Notes: generated from the sequence alone by a model not told the origin. A DNA stretch of 64,000 nt from JAPOXR01 sp965221935 (GCA_965221935.1 CBDCSZ010000042.1:1-64000), one strand, 5' to 3'; counted from the first letter of the stretch, positions 9,870 to 19,190 are shown. Made by a program: numbers and translations.

Positions 9870-10523
9870 TCAGACGGGCGGCGGCAATTTCTCCGCCGTC
9901 TGTGATTTGTCCGCCGGGTACACAAGGCCGGCGGAAATCACCAGTTTGGCCGCGTCTTCGACGGACATCCGCAGATAGATCACATCTTCTTCAGGCAGGA
10001 ACAGCAGAAACCCAGATGTCGGATTGGGCGTCGTTGGCAGAAAAACGCTGATCATTTTGCGTTCTCGGCCAAGTCGGTCACGAACTTCGGCGCGTGCTGT
10101 GTTTGAGTAAAACGCCACCGCCCAAATGCCCTTCCGCGGGTATTCGACCATGCAGACTTTGTCGAAGGATGTGGAGGACTGTTCGACAACAGCTTCGGCA
10201 ATCTGCTTCAATCCGCGGTATACCGAGCGCACGACCGGCATGCGGGCCACGAGCAGTTCGCCTCGGCCGAGGATCCAGCGGCCAATCAGCCCCTTGGCCA
10301 CATAGCCGACAACAACGGTGAAAATGAGAAAGACGATCAGTCCCGCGCCATGAATATGGACGCCGAGATATGTCGCCGGCCGGTAGTCCGCCGGGATCAG
10401 GGGCAGAACCCATGAATCGATAATGCCGATTGCTGTCCAAACAATGTAAATTGTCAGGCCAACCGGCGCGACGACAACCAATCCAGTCAGGAAATTTGCC
10501 CTAAGCGCCGCCAGAATTCTCAA
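9870..10523 (-). CDS. DUF502-family inner-membrane protein
   Basis: The product is 217 residues with two N-terminal membrane segments (about residues 9-35, FLTGLVVVAPVGLTIYIVW, and about 58-78, GLIVFLIFTVVVGYVAKG). A cytoplasmic or peripheral domain follows, with the family signatures LVARMPVVRSVYRGLKQIAEAV, FDKVCMVEYPRKGIWAVAF and VFLPTTPNPTSGFLLFLPEEDV. DUF502 proteins are widespread and of unknown function. The C-terminal tail is Pro-rich. It is convergent with the solute-binding protein gene. Confidence 0.9.
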   Translation of the reverse strand: MRILAALRANFLTGLVVVAPVGLTIYIVWTAIGIIDSWVLPLIPADYRPATYLGVHIHGAGLIVFLIFTVVVGYVAKGLIGRWILGRGELLVARMPVVRSVYRGLKQIAEAVVEQSSTSFDKVCMVEYPRKGIWAVAFYSNTARAEVRDRLGRERKMISVFLPTTPNPTSGFLLFLPEEDVIYLRMSVEDAAKLVISAGLVYPADKSQTAEKLPPPV

Positions 10524-10647
10524 TTTGTTTCCTCACGCTGCGAGTGTTCGAATCAAGCAGCCGTTATCGTCAAAGGTCGGTCTGTCGGTGAAAAGATAGC
10601 CCAGTTAACCCAGGAATCAAATTTCGATAATTTTTCTGTGTTGTCAG

Positions 10648-11568
10648 TTATGGTTTCATGTCTGCGAGGCAACAGGAAATTTGAGCAGCAAACCGCGCAT
10701 TGTCCCAAAGCAAGGCCTTGTTGGCGGCGACAGTTTCGCCGCCCGACTGCTCGGCAATGCTGTCCAGCAGGAAAGGCGTGACACCCTTGCCTGAAATTTG
10801 CCTCCGCTCCGTCTCGGCGATCGCATTTTCAATCCAAGGGGCAAGCCGCTCTGCCGCAATCGCGTCCGCGCTGGGAACCGGATTGGCTGCCAGCATTGCT
10901 CCTGGAATGCCCAGCTTCTGCCGCATGGCAAACGCCTCTGCAAACTGGGCCGGCGCGTCCAGCCGGACTCCGGCCGGGATGCCGGATGAGCGCGCCCAGA
11001 ATGCCGGGAATTCGCTTTGGCCGAACACAGCAACCGAAACGCCAAGTGTTTCAAGCACTTCCAAGGTTTTTGGAATGTCAAGAATCGCCTTCACGCCGGA
11101 GGCGACAACCAGGACGGATGTGTTCGAAAGCTCATGTAAATCTTGAGACACATCCAAATGTTGGGAAAAGTTTCTGTGAACTCCGCCAATTCCGCCGGTT
11201 GCGAAAACTTCGATGCCCGCGAGGTTGGCACAAATCATGGTGGATGAGACTGTCGTGGCGCCGCTTTCGCCGGCCGCTAGCGCGAAGGGCAGTTCAGGCC
11301 GGCCAAGCTTGGCGACTGGAACCCCCGTCCCGAGCATTTCGATCTCCTCCCGGTTGAGCCCGATTGCGATGTCGCCTTCGATGACGGCGATGGTTGCCGG
11401 CACCGCGCCATGCGAACGGATGCGGTCTTCCGCGTGCAGGGCGGTCTCGATGTTGTGAGGGTAGGGCAGGCCGTGGGCCAGAATTGATGTTTCGAGCGCC
11501 ACGACCGGCTTTGATTCAGATTGTGCCTGGGCGACTTCCGCTCCGATTTTGAGAGGTGGGTTTTTCAT
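10648..11568 (-). CDS. psuG: Pseudouridine-5'-phosphate glycosidase
   Basis: PsuG splits pseudouridine 5'-phosphate to uracil and ribose 5-phosphate, the second step of pseudouridine salvage. The product is 306 residues from the ATG at 11568 (MKNPPLKIG). Family blocks are VALETSILAHGLPYPHN, VPATIAVIEG, ATGGIGGVHRN, SVLVVASGVKAILD (carrying the Lys conserved in the family) and AANKALLWDNARFAAQI near the C-terminus. The start overlaps the stop of the upstream kinase gene as ATGA, so the two are translationally coupled. An alternative ATG at 11592 lies inside the kinase gene and is less likely. Confidence 0.94.
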   Translation of the reverse strand: MKNPPLKIGAEVAQAQSESKPVVALETSILAHGLPYPHNIETALHAEDRIRSHGAVPATIAVIEGDIAIGLNREEIEMLGTGVPVAKLGRPELPFALAAGESGATTVSSTMICANLAGIEVFATGGIGGVHRNFSQHLDVSQDLHELSNTSVLVVASGVKAILDIPKTLEVLETLGVSVAVFGQSEFPAFWARSSGIPAGVRLDAPAQFAEAFAMRQKLGIPGAMLAANPVPSADAIAAERLAPWIENAIAETERRQISGKGVTPFLLDSIAEQSGGETVAANKALLWDNARFAAQISCCLADMKP

Positions 11569-12506
11569 GCTTTTTGTCCATGTTGTGCGCATGCCGCAGC
11601 GGCGTGGGCCATCTGTAAGACCTGCCGGCGCCCCAGACCCCTGCGCTGCCCGGCAATGTGTGCGGCTGCAAACCGGTCACCGGCGCCGGTGATACCTGCG
11701 GCAAGCGAAGCGCCGGGTGCGACGCTGACGACGGTCACGGAATCGGCATCGGATGCGGCTCTGTCAGAATCGGTCACAACGGCATGTTCAAATCCTGATT
11801 CGATCAGCGCGCGGGCGGCTTCTCCTGAATTGTCGAATGTTTTTCCGCATAGTGAGGCAGCTTCCAAACGATTCAGATAGAGTGTTGTCCCGCGCTCAGC
11901 GGCCAGCCGCCTGGCGCGGCTGGCCTTATCGGGCGAAGCCGCGAGATAGATCAGTTCAAAACCCGCGCCTTCACGGAGTCGGCAAAGATCGTTCAAGAAA
12001 CGCACCGACATGTTGCCGTCAACGGCTACGGTCGGGCGCGGCTGCTGCTGCGCGAGCCAATCCGCGAGCTGAGTCAGAATTTTTGGCTCTGACCGCTCAA
12101 GACAGCGGCAGTCAGCGATCGCGGCAACCATCGCAGTTTGATCTTCGATGACCAGATAACTGTCTGTTCGGCTGCCAGCTGCCCGCAGAATGCAGTTGGT
12201 GTCCAGACCAGCCTCGGCAAGCGCGCCGGTCAGAAGGTCTCCTTCACGGTCATCTCCAACCGCGGCGAACAGATTTGCGGGCATTTCCTGCTTTGCCAAT
12301 TCGACCGCCACAGTTGCGGCAACGCCGCCTGGCTGGCGGGTGATCAGGCCAGGCGAATCAGCCCCCAGCGCCATGCTGCAATCTGCGCGCCCCACGATGT
12401 CCCAGTGCGCGGCGCCGATAACGGCCAATCCGGCGTCGTCTTCAATCATGCCCATCATGTGACGCAATGTCGAAAAAAATCCGCTTGTCAAATTTTCTGT
12501 CGTCAC
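11565..12506 (-). CDS. psuK: PfkB-family sugar kinase, probable pseudouridine kinase
   Basis: The product is up to 313 residues. PfkB-family landmarks are AVIGAAHWDIVGRA at the N-terminus, PGGVAATVAVELAK (the family glycine-rich signature) and, near the C-terminus, GITGAGDRFAAAH with the GAGD anion hole and catalytic Asp. PfkB alone does not fix the substrate; the ATGA overlap with psuG argues strongly for pseudouridine 5'-phosphorylation. The start is uncertain: an ATG at 12506, or one of the Met codons of MMGMIEDDAG some 16-19 codons later, just before the Rossmann-like strand. It is divergent from rpsB. Confidence 0.88.
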   Translation of the reverse strand: MTTENLTSGFFSTLRHMMGMIEDDAGLAVIGAAHWDIVGRADCSMALGADSPGLITRQPGGVAATVAVELAKQEMPANLFAAVGDDREGDLLTGALAEAGLDTNCILRAAGSRTDSYLVIEDQTAMVAAIADCRCLERSEPKILTQLADWLAQQQPRPTVAVDGNMSVRFLNDLCRLREGAGFELIYLAASPDKASRARRLAAERGTTLYLNRLEAASLCGKTFDNSGEAARALIESGFEHAVVTDSDRAASDADSVTVVSVAPGASLAAGITGAGDRFAAAHIAGQRRGLGRRQVLQMAHAAAACAQHGQKA

Positions 12507-12629
12507 TTACATGGCCGCACTCAAATCACAGACGGGAATTGGGCCGGACTGCGGAGACAAGCGGTTTCGGTCCTCCGGTTGGATCATGCATCTGTAGTCC
12601 CGTCGAGGCATAAACCGGAAAGGGAAAAA

Positions 12630-13553
12630 ATGTCGCTTCCAGAATTCACCCTGCGCCAGCTGATTGAAGCCGGCGTTCACTACGGCCATCAGTCTCACCG
12701 CTGGAATCCGCTGATGGCGCAGTACATCCACAGCAAAAAGAACGGTATTCATATCATTGATCTGACCCAGACTGTGCCGATGTTGGATGCCGCGCTCAAT
12801 AAAGTCACGGAGACAGTGGCGAAGGGCGGCAGCATTCTGTTTGTGGGAACCAAGCGGCAAGCGCAGAAGCCGATAGCCGATGCGGCGAAACGCAGTGCCC
12901 AGTTCTTTATCAATCAGCGCTGGCTGGGGGGCACTCTGACCAACTGGAAGACGGTGTCGAATTCAATCCAGCGCCTGAATTCCATTGATGAGAAACTCGA
13001 GATGGGGGTTGAGGGACTCACGAAAAAGGAATTGCTCGGGATGCGGCGCGAACAGGCAAAACTGCAGGCCTCGCTGGGCGGTATCCGCGAAATGAAGGGC
13101 ATTCCGGATATGCTGTTTGCAATTGACGTAAACCGGGAGGCTCTGGCCATTGCCGAAGCGGCCAAGCTTGGCATTCCAGTGGTGGCGGTTGTTGACACGA
13201 ATTGCCCGCCGGAAAAGATCGATTACATGATTCCGGGAAATGACGATGCCGCAAGGGCGATCGCGCTGTATTGCGACCTCATGGCCCGCGCCGCGTTGAC
13301 AGGGGTGCAAAAGGAGATCAGCGAACGCGGCGAGGATCTCGGCGCCGCGGTTGAGGACATGGACGCAGCGCCGAAGGCGGATGCGGTCGAAGCCCAAACA
13401 GACGGCGCGGCAAGCGAGGACAGCGCTGGTGAAAGCAGCGCCGAGACTGCGGCAGAAGCCGAAGAGCCGACGGAAGCCGCGCCGGCTGACACCGGGTCAG
13501 CGGAATCCACATCCCAGGCTGATGCCACGCCGAGCGAGGAAAAGGCCGAATAA
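12630..13553 (+). CDS. rpsB: 30S ribosomal protein S2
   Basis: The product is 307 residues from the ATG at 12630, preceded by a purine-rich aagggaaaaa site. The S2 core is clear: FTLRQLIEAGVHYGHQSHRWNP, IHIIDLTQTVP, FVGTKRQAQ, RWLGGTLTNWKT, GIPDMLFAIDVNREALAIAEA and IPVVAVVDTNCPP. About 70 extra C-terminal residues beyond the usual S2 end form an Ala/Glu/Ser-rich acidic tail, a feature seen in some alphaproteobacteria. The frame is open upstream to 12138, but that part is the antisense of psuK. It forms the usual operon with tsf, 60 bp downstream. Confidence 0.97.
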   Translation: MSLPEFTLRQLIEAGVHYGHQSHRWNPLMAQYIHSKKNGIHIIDLTQTVPMLDAALNKVTETVAKGGSILFVGTKRQAQKPIADAAKRSAQFFINQRWLGGTLTNWKTVSNSIQRLNSIDEKLEMGVEGLTKKELLGMRREQAKLQASLGGIREMKGIPDMLFAIDVNREALAIAEAAKLGIPVVAVVDTNCPPEKIDYMIPGNDDAARAIALYCDLMARAALTGVQKEISERGEDLGAAVEDMDAAPKADAVEAQTDGAASEDSAGESSAETAAEAEEPTEAAPADTGSAESTSQADATPSEEKAE

Positions 13554-13613
13554 CCAAATCTTTGCTGCGGAAATATGCCGCGGCGAAGCACATCCCCGGT
13601 CAAGGAGACGATC

Positions 13614-14441
13614 ATGAATGTATCGGCTGCAATGGTGAAGGAACTGCGCAACATGACCGGTGCTGGGATCATGGATGCAAAGAAAGCGCTGGTTGAAAAC
13701 GACGGTGAAATAGAAGCCGCCGTCGACTGGCTGCGCACCAAAGGAATCGCGAAAGCGGCCAAAAAATCGGGCCGGGCGACCGGGGAGGGCCAGGTCTGTG
13801 TATTGGTCTCGGATGGCGCCGGCGTTGCCGTGGAGGTCAATTCCGAGACCGACTTTGTGGCCCGAAACAAGGAATTTTGCAATTTTGCGCGGCAGGTGGC
13901 ATCGGTTGCCATTACCGTGGATGACCTCGAGAGTCTGATGGCGGCGCCGCTCGGCGAAGGAACGGTTGCCGACGCGCTCTCGGCACAAATCGCAGCCCTC
14001 GGGGAAAACATGGCAGTCCGCCGCATGCGGAAGACTGCAGGCGAAAGCATTGCCAGTTATGTCCACAACCAGTCAGAAAACGGCATTGGCAAGATTGGCG
14101 TGCTTGTGGCTTTGGCAGGAAAAGACAACGGGATCGGGCGGCAGATCGCGATGCATGTCGCGGCGACCAATCCGATTTCGCTGTCGGAAGAGGATGCGCC
14201 GGCCGACCGGGTGGCACGCGAACGGCAAGTCCTGGGGGAAATCGCCAAGTCAACTGGAAAACCGGAAGCGATACTTCAGAAGATTGTCGACGGCGGCATG
14301 CGGAAGTTTTTTGCGACTGAAACACTGCTAAATCAAAAGTTCGTGATCAATCCCGATGTCACTGTTGGCCAGGCGGCAACGGATGCGGGAGTGTCGATCA
14401 CGGGGTTCGTCTTCATGAAGGTTGGCGACAACGCCGAATGA
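13614..14441 (+). CDS. tsf: Translation elongation factor Ts
   Basis: EF-Ts is the nucleotide-exchange factor for EF-Tu. The product is 275 residues from the ATG at 13614 with a good caaggaga site 9 nt upstream. Visible features are the UBA-like N-terminus (VKELRNMTGAGIMDAKKAL), the EF-Tu contact motif NSETDFVARN, the repeated core domain (GKIGVLVALAGKD, IAMHVAATNP) and the C-terminal module FATETLLNQKFV. The length is normal for a bacterial EF-Ts. It follows rpsB on the same strand. Confidence 0.97.
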   Translation: MNVSAAMVKELRNMTGAGIMDAKKALVENDGEIEAAVDWLRTKGIAKAAKKSGRATGEGQVCVLVSDGAGVAVEVNSETDFVARNKEFCNFARQVASVAITVDDLESLMAAPLGEGTVADALSAQIAALGENMAVRRMRKTAGESIASYVHNQSENGIGKIGVLVALAGKDNGIGRQIAMHVAATNPISLSEEDAPADRVARERQVLGEIAKSTGKPEAILQKIVDGGMRKFFATETLLNQKFVINPDVTVGQAATDAGVSITGFVFMKVGDNAE

Positions 14442-14477
14442 AACCGTGATGCGAAGAGTCTTGGTTCGTCGCCGGGT

Positions 14478-14918
14478 TCAGCGGGCGGCAAGCCGCTCGG
14501 CAAGCGCCTTGATCGCCAAAGTGTAACCAGCCGCGCCGAGGCCACAGATCACACCGTCTGCGACTTTCGACACGTATGAGTGTGACCGAAATTCTTCCCG
14601 CCGGTGAATGTTAGACAGGTGAACCTCTATGATCGGAAGGTCGACTGCGGCCAGCGCGTCGGCGAGTGCGACCGATGTGTGAGTGTAACCGGCGGGGTTG
14701 ATGATGATCCCGGCCTGCGTGGTGCGCGCATTTTGAATTGCCTCAATCAGCTCACCTTCGTGATTTGACTGGAAAAACTCAATCGAGAGGCCGTGCGACT
14801 TCGCACTGTCCCAGCACAGCGTTTCAATGGATTCGAGAGTGGCTGTGCCGTAAATGCCAGGCTCCCGAACGCCAAGCATGTTCAGGTTGGGTCCGTTGAC
14901 AACCAAGATTGACTGCAT
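14478..14918 (-). CDS. aroQ: 3-Dehydroquinate dehydratase, type II
   Basis: AroQ dehydrates 3-dehydroquinate to 3-dehydroshikimate, step three of the shikimate pathway. The product is 146 residues from the ATG at 14918 (MQSILVVNGPNLNMLG). All type II landmarks are there: the NGPNLNMLGVREPGIYG loop with the catalytic Arg and Tyr, FFQSNHEGELI, IINPAGYTHTS with the catalytic His region, PIIEVHLSNIHRREEFR and GLGAAGYTLAI. The usual start is preferred to the upstream ATG at 14954. aroB and aroK lie far away at 58-59.7 kb. It is convergent with tsf. Confidence 0.95.
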   Translation of the reverse strand: MQSILVVNGPNLNMLGVREPGIYGTATLESIETLCWDSAKSHGLSIEFFQSNHEGELIEAIQNARTTQAGIIINPAGYTHTSVALADALAAVDLPIIEVHLSNIHRREEFRSHSYVSKVADGVICGLGAAGYTLAIKALAERLAAR

Positions 14919-15081
14919 CCTCGCGATCCTTTCTGTCCAATCAAGCGCGTGCAAAGCCTATGGCGGATGGTATGTAATGGCCATATAACAATACGTTAAG
15001 ATGAATCCATGGCATTGCCATCCGCAATATTTATTTAACATAATATATATTATCGGCCTTTAATCTGTGGCTGTGAAGGTG

Positions 15082-15945
15082 TCATTTGGCTGGCTGACCC
15101 GTTTGCTCGGCAGCCTCCAAATCAGCCCAGATCTGTTCGATCCATCGTTTGATGACCAGTGACTCCTCCCACCGGTCCGACATCTCATTTCCGCGCGCGT
15201 CTGTCATGGCATATTCAGGAGGTCCAAGTTCGCACAGAAACACGCAGTCGCCGGATGTGTTGCGCAGCCTCCAGCTGGCAAGTCCCTCGCGCCACCATTG
15301 TTTGAACAGATCGACCCATTTCGCGTGCTGGGGAAAATCAAGTTGGAGCTGGATTTGCTGGCGGCTTGCGACCCTGCCCTGAAAGCTCTGAGACCTCTCC
15401 AAGACCCGCGAGATATGGCTCCGGTCGCGCCGGCTCACCGGGTGACGCATCTCGCGGTCGACAACAAAGTGTGAAAGATCGGCGGAAAGCTGCATTTCGG
15501 GAACCGCGTCCAAAAGCGTCAGAGTCGCGTACAGATCGTTGGTTATGCAGTTGCGATGGGTTTCAAAGTGCACCGGAATCCCCACATGCCCAGCCATTTC
15601 TATCCATTGCCGAATGACAGGAACCATTCCTTCGATGGTGACTGGCATGACCTGCCCGATCACATCCACAAACGGCGCCCCGAAATCCTTTGCCATTCGC
15701 AGCGTGTCCTCCAACGCGCCGACCGATTTTGGAAAGGCGACGATAAGGGGCGTCAGCCCGCACCGTTCCATGTGCGGACGCACGGCATGCGCCTGTTCGA
15801 CATCGCCCGTGCCCAGGTCGATCGCGAGACCGTGAAATCCGGCATTCGCGACCTTTTCGCAGATATCGGACAGATCCAGACAGACTCCCGTCTGATCATG
15901 CGGCTGCATGGCCCAGAGCGAAGTGTGAATCTTGAGGCGGCGCAC
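15082..15945 (-). CDS. TIM-barrel sugar isomerase/epimerase-like protein (AP endonuclease 2 fold)
   Basis: The product is 287 residues with the xylose-isomerase-like TIM-barrel pattern. Likely metal ligands are the Glu of IPVHFETHRN, the Asp and His of LSADLSHFVVD and the Glu of VFLCELGPPEYAMTD. The start motif MRRLKIHTSLWAM and the EKVANAGFHGLAIDLG helix are typical. Relatives isomerise or epimerise sugars or inositols, but the substrate cannot be read from sequence. It lies 17 bp after the stop of the desaturase gene on the same strand, so the two may be co-transcribed although no pathway link is obvious. An IolE or hydroxypyruvate-isomerase role is possible but unsupported. Confidence 0.75.
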   Translation of the reverse strand: MRRLKIHTSLWAMQPHDQTGVCLDLSDICEKVANAGFHGLAIDLGTGDVEQAHAVRPHMERCGLTPLIVAFPKSVGALEDTLRMAKDFGAPFVDVIGQVMPVTIEGMVPVIRQWIEMAGHVGIPVHFETHRNCITNDLYATLTLLDAVPEMQLSADLSHFVVDREMRHPVSRRDRSHISRVLERSQSFQGRVASRQQIQLQLDFPQHAKWVDLFKQWWREGLASWRLRNTSGDCVFLCELGPPEYAMTDARGNEMSDRWEESLVIKRWIEQIWADLEAAEQTGQPAK

Positions 15946-15962
15946 CGGTTTAAGCCGCCAAT

Positions 15963-16952
15963 TCAGCCTTCAACCTGAATTCGCAACGGCCGTCGGCCCC
16001 CCTTCCGGGGAACGATCCAGACTTCGTTCATGGGATAGTCTTTTTCGCCTTTGACAGCGAGTTTGCGAATCACCTCGATTTGGAATTCAATCCAGCCCAT
16101 CCGGTGCACGCTTCCGAGCGAGGCTTCGAGATTCTCATTCAGCTTTCTGAGTTTCCAGAAAGGCACCGCCGGAAACGTATGATGCGCTGTGTGGTAAGGC
16201 ATCTGCCAGCAGAGCCAACGGACAATTGGACCGGCACGTGTCGACCGTGTGTTCTCGACGATGTCGTTTTCGTGGCTGAGGCCAAGATGCTCAATCGTGT
16301 TTTGCAATTGATGCACCGGCCTGGTTAACGCCAATGGTACGATCCAATACGCCAGCGCCGCCCACGACTGAAAGAGAATTGATGCCGCGGCAATGACGGC
16401 GTAGCCAGCCAGATGCAGCTGCGACTCGATGATGACCCGCCGCTCCTCCCCCTTGCGGATATACGGCTCAACAATCGTTCCCGAAGCGCGCCGTATCATT
16501 CCACAGATCCGGCTTTGCCAGTAACTGACACCGGACAGCCACAGCAGGTAGCTGCGAAGCGTGTAAGGCTCGCGAATGAGTTCGCCGTCACGTTCCCAAT
16601 CCTGCGTCCATTGGTGATGCGCAAAATGCATTATCTGGTCAAAATCCCTTGGAAATAATTGAATAAAACCAATTATCCTGCCAAAAAACTCATTGAGCCA
16701 GCGGGTCTTGAAAGCGGTCGCATGCGACAGCTCGTGTTGCGCGGCATAGAGAAAATTGATCAGCACGCCGAGCAGAAATCCGGTTGCGATCGCCCACCAA
16801 GTCCCGAGAGCCAGAGCATGCAGATAACTTGCGGCGGCGATAGCCAGAACATGACTGCCGAGCTGCAGACTGCCCGCAAGGTCGGATTTTTGACAGAGCT
16901 GGCGAAGCTCGACTGGTTTCAAGATTTTACGGCGGGAAAATACCGCTTCCAA
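15963..16952 (-). CDS. Membrane fatty acid desaturase
   Basis: The product is 329 residues with the three His boxes of membrane di-iron desaturases: HELSH at about residue 74, HFAHHQ at about 109 and HTAHH near residue 257. An extra HQLQNTIEHLGLSH segment also carries His. Hydrophobic segments around residues 31-66 and 180-210 fit two hairpin membrane spans. Such enzymes use O2 and reduced ferredoxin or cytochrome to insert a double bond or hydroxylate a lipid chain. No electron donor gene is adjacent. The regiochemistry cannot be predicted. The TIM-barrel protein gene follows on the same strand. Confidence 0.85.
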   Translation of the reverse strand: MEAVFSRRKILKPVELRQLCQKSDLAGSLQLGSHVLAIAAASYLHALALGTWWAIATGFLLGVLINFLYAAQHELSHATAFKTRWLNEFFGRIIGFIQLFPRDFDQIMHFAHHQWTQDWERDGELIREPYTLRSYLLWLSGVSYWQSRICGMIRRASGTIVEPYIRKGEERRVIIESQLHLAGYAVIAAASILFQSWAALAYWIVPLALTRPVHQLQNTIEHLGLSHENDIVENTRSTRAGPIVRWLCWQMPYHTAHHTFPAVPFWKLRKLNENLEASLGSVHRMGWIEFQIEVIRKLAVKGEKDYPMNEVWIVPRKGGRRPLRIQVEG

Positions 16953-17193
16953 TTTTGCTCTCCACCCGTGAGGGACCCTGACGCGATATTACAGCAGGAG
17001 CGGCCATTCAACAATTCGGAGCAGTCCAATGCGGCCATTCGCTGCCGAGCAACAGGCCGGGCGTCATGACATTCAGGCCGTCTGAGCCTGCGCCTTTCTG
17101 TGCTGGAGTTGACGCCAACTGCGGGTCTGTTTCGGATGAGTGTCAGTGCCGGATGAATACTCCTCAAAAGCGCCGAAGCAAAAATCCCCAGTT

Positions 17194-17313
17194 TCAGAGC
17201 TGCAGGCGCCGCGAGCGCTCGTCCAGAACCGCTTCCAGCGCCGTGTGCTTGGATCGAATCGTGTCCGCCACACCATCCATGGTATACGCATGGTACGACA
17301 GCACAAAATAATC
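17194..17313 (-). pseudogene. Possible C-terminal remnant of an unidentified protein
   Basis: An open stretch of 40 codons, without a start codon and ending in TGA at 17194-17196, reads SYHAYTMDGVADTIRSKHT... and ends RSRRLQL. It looks more protein-like than its surroundings and lies immediately beside the mobile-element nest, so it could be the tail of an interrupted or deleted gene. I do not recognise the family. The rest of 16953-17332 shows nothing I can support. Confidence 0.25.
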
Positions 17314-18558
17314 ATGTTATTTTAGCGAGCGTCCTAAGCTGAACTTCAGTGCGCCGTGGCAAGGCGCTTCTCTCTGGCGGGTGCGAAACCCGCTCAGCAA
17401 CTGTCGCTCCGGTTGGCAGCAGCCAGGGCGGTTCATGGAGGCAACGAAATGGACTGAAGCACTCTGGTGCAGAAGGGCCGCCTTGGGCGGTTCAGCGACC
17501 ATGCGGGCCGGAACGCGAGTGAACGCTGAGCAGGCCTCGAAACGGTTGATTCGGAAGCCGACCCTCCTGAAGTCAGGGGAAGGCCGACGGCAGGTCGAGA
17601 AGCGAGCGACGCGGGCATCGGCCTGTTTCCGCCGGGGCAGTGGCGCTGGCATGCATGGAAGATGAGGGAAGAGGCAACACGGGAAGCTCTGTCGGCGGCG
17701 CGCACGCGCAGACCGGAAATCCGCGAGGACCAGTCCGGGCCGGCAGGGTGGCGGACAGGCCCGTATGACTGAAGACGCCGGGTAACGCCGGCCGAGGAAA
17801 GGGGCCTGACTTCGGGAGAGGCATGGAAAGGAGGCAGGGACATGACGACTGGCGGCAGCCTGACAGGGTCAGATAAGGTTCGGAAACTCCAGACTGTGCT
17901 GCATGCGAAAGCGAAGGAAGAACCCGAACGCCGCTTTCACGCCCTGATTGACAAGGTCTGGCGAATGGATTTCCTGAACGAAGCCTGGGCCAGGGTCCGC
18001 CGCAACGGCGGCTCTGCCGGGGTCGGCGGGGAGACGTTCGCGGACATTGAGGCGCAGGGCGTGGACCGCTGGCTTGGGGAACTGTCGCGGGATCTGAGGG
18101 AGGGGACCTACAGGCCGAAACCGGTGCGTCAGGTTCTGATCCCGAAGAAACAGCCCGGCAAGCTGCGGCCATTGGGCATTCCCTGCATACGGGACCGGGT
18201 GGCGCAGACATCGGCCATGCTCGTGCTTGAGCCGATATTCGAGGCCGACCTGCAGCCGGAGCAGTATGCCTGCCGGCCGGGGCGGAGCGCGAAGGACGCG
18301 GTGAAGCGCGTCCACAGCCTCCTGAACACGGGGCACAGCGAGGTGGCCGGCTGCGACCTGTCCAACTGTTTCGGCGAAATACCGCATGCCGAACTGATGA
18401 AGTGCATCGCCCGGCGCGTGAGCGACGGACGGATGCCCGGCCTCATCAAGGCGTGGCTGGAGATGCCGGTGGAGGAGGACGACGGCGAAGGCGGCGCACG
18501 CCGCGCGAACCGGGCGCGCAGGGAACGGAAAGGGACCCCGCAGGGGGCTCCGGTCTCG

Positions 18559-18582
18559 CCCCGAACGCAAAAGGCAACTTCC
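18559..18582 (+). repeat. Left terminal inverted repeat of the recombinase element
   Basis: 24 bp, complementary to 20758-20781 with one mismatch. It starts with a C-run that follows the GTCTCG codons of the interrupted reverse transcriptase gene. Confidence 0.8.
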
Positions 18583-18661
18583 GCTTTGAACGGGAGATTT
18601 TGCAATGGCGCGACCGTCCCCTGATTGACTTACGACGCAAACGGTAATATTCTTATGACAA

Positions 18662-18991
18662 ATGGCGCGATCATCCCGATCCCAAAAGGTCGAGCGGCTC
18701 AACGCCGCGCACGCCTTGCTCGCCCAGGGCGTCACGGCGAGCGAAGCGGCGCTTCGCCTGTCGCAGCGCTTCGGGTTGTCTCAACGTCAGGCGTATCGCT
18801 ACCTTCAGGATGCGCGCGCCATGGGCCGGCCGGTCGAGCCGGCCGAGGCGCTGATCCCGATCACCATCAAGATTCCGGGCACGCTGGCGGCGGCGTTGCG
18901 GACGCATTCCAGAAGCAGCGGCGACTCGATCGGGGAGATCGTCGCGCGGGCCTTGAGGCGCTTCTTCGCGGACGCAGGTCGTCATGGCTGA
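18662..18991 (+). CDS. Small HTH plus ribbon-helix-helix-like protein of the recombinase element
   Basis: The product is 109 residues. The N-terminal half (VERLNAAHALLAQGVTASEAALRLSQRFGLSQRQAYRYLQDA) reads as a helix-turn-helix resembling the Mor/resolvase-type fold. The C-terminal half (PITIKIPGTLAAALRTHSRSSGDSIGEIVARALRRFF) looks like a ribbon-helix-helix or CopG-type DNA-binding segment. It probably binds the element ends or regulates the recombinase. It overlaps the next small gene by 8 bp and is co-directional with the recombinase. Confidence 0.65.
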   Translation: MARSSRSQKVERLNAAHALLAQGVTASEAALRLSQRFGLSQRQAYRYLQDARAMGRPVEPAEALIPITIKIPGTLAAALRTHSRSSGDSIGEIVARALRRFFADAGRHG

Positions 18992-19190
18992 ACGTCGCTC
19001 ACGCTCTCGACCCGCCGTTCACCTCGATTACGCCTTCGATCGCCTGCTCGCCGCCAAGCTCCAGAACGCCTACGCGATCCTGGTGCCCGATCGGGCGCAC
19101 AAGATCCCGCCGCGAACCCACGACGTAGGAGACGATCATGAAGATTGCAGCCCTGTACGCGCGGGTCTCGGGCGAGCAGCAGAGAGATAG
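18984..19190 (+). CDS. Small protein of the recombinase element, function unknown
   Basis: The product is 68 residues with a basic N-terminus (MAERRSRSRPAVHLDYAFDRLLAAKLQNAYAILVP). It overlaps the gene before it by 8 bp and the recombinase start by 53 bp. The tight packing suggests a real accessory gene, but the last 18 residues lie over recombinase coding sequence and no family is recognised. It could also be a frame artefact. Confidence 0.45.
   Translation: MAERRSRSRPAVHLDYAFDRLLAAKLQNAYAILVPDRAHKIPPRTHDVGDDHEDCSPVRAGLGRAAER

Noticed and set aside
12138..12629. N-terminal extension of rpsB
   Set aside because: The extra 164 codons are antisense to psuK and unlike S2; the start at 12630 has a ribosome-binding site and matches S2 N-termini.
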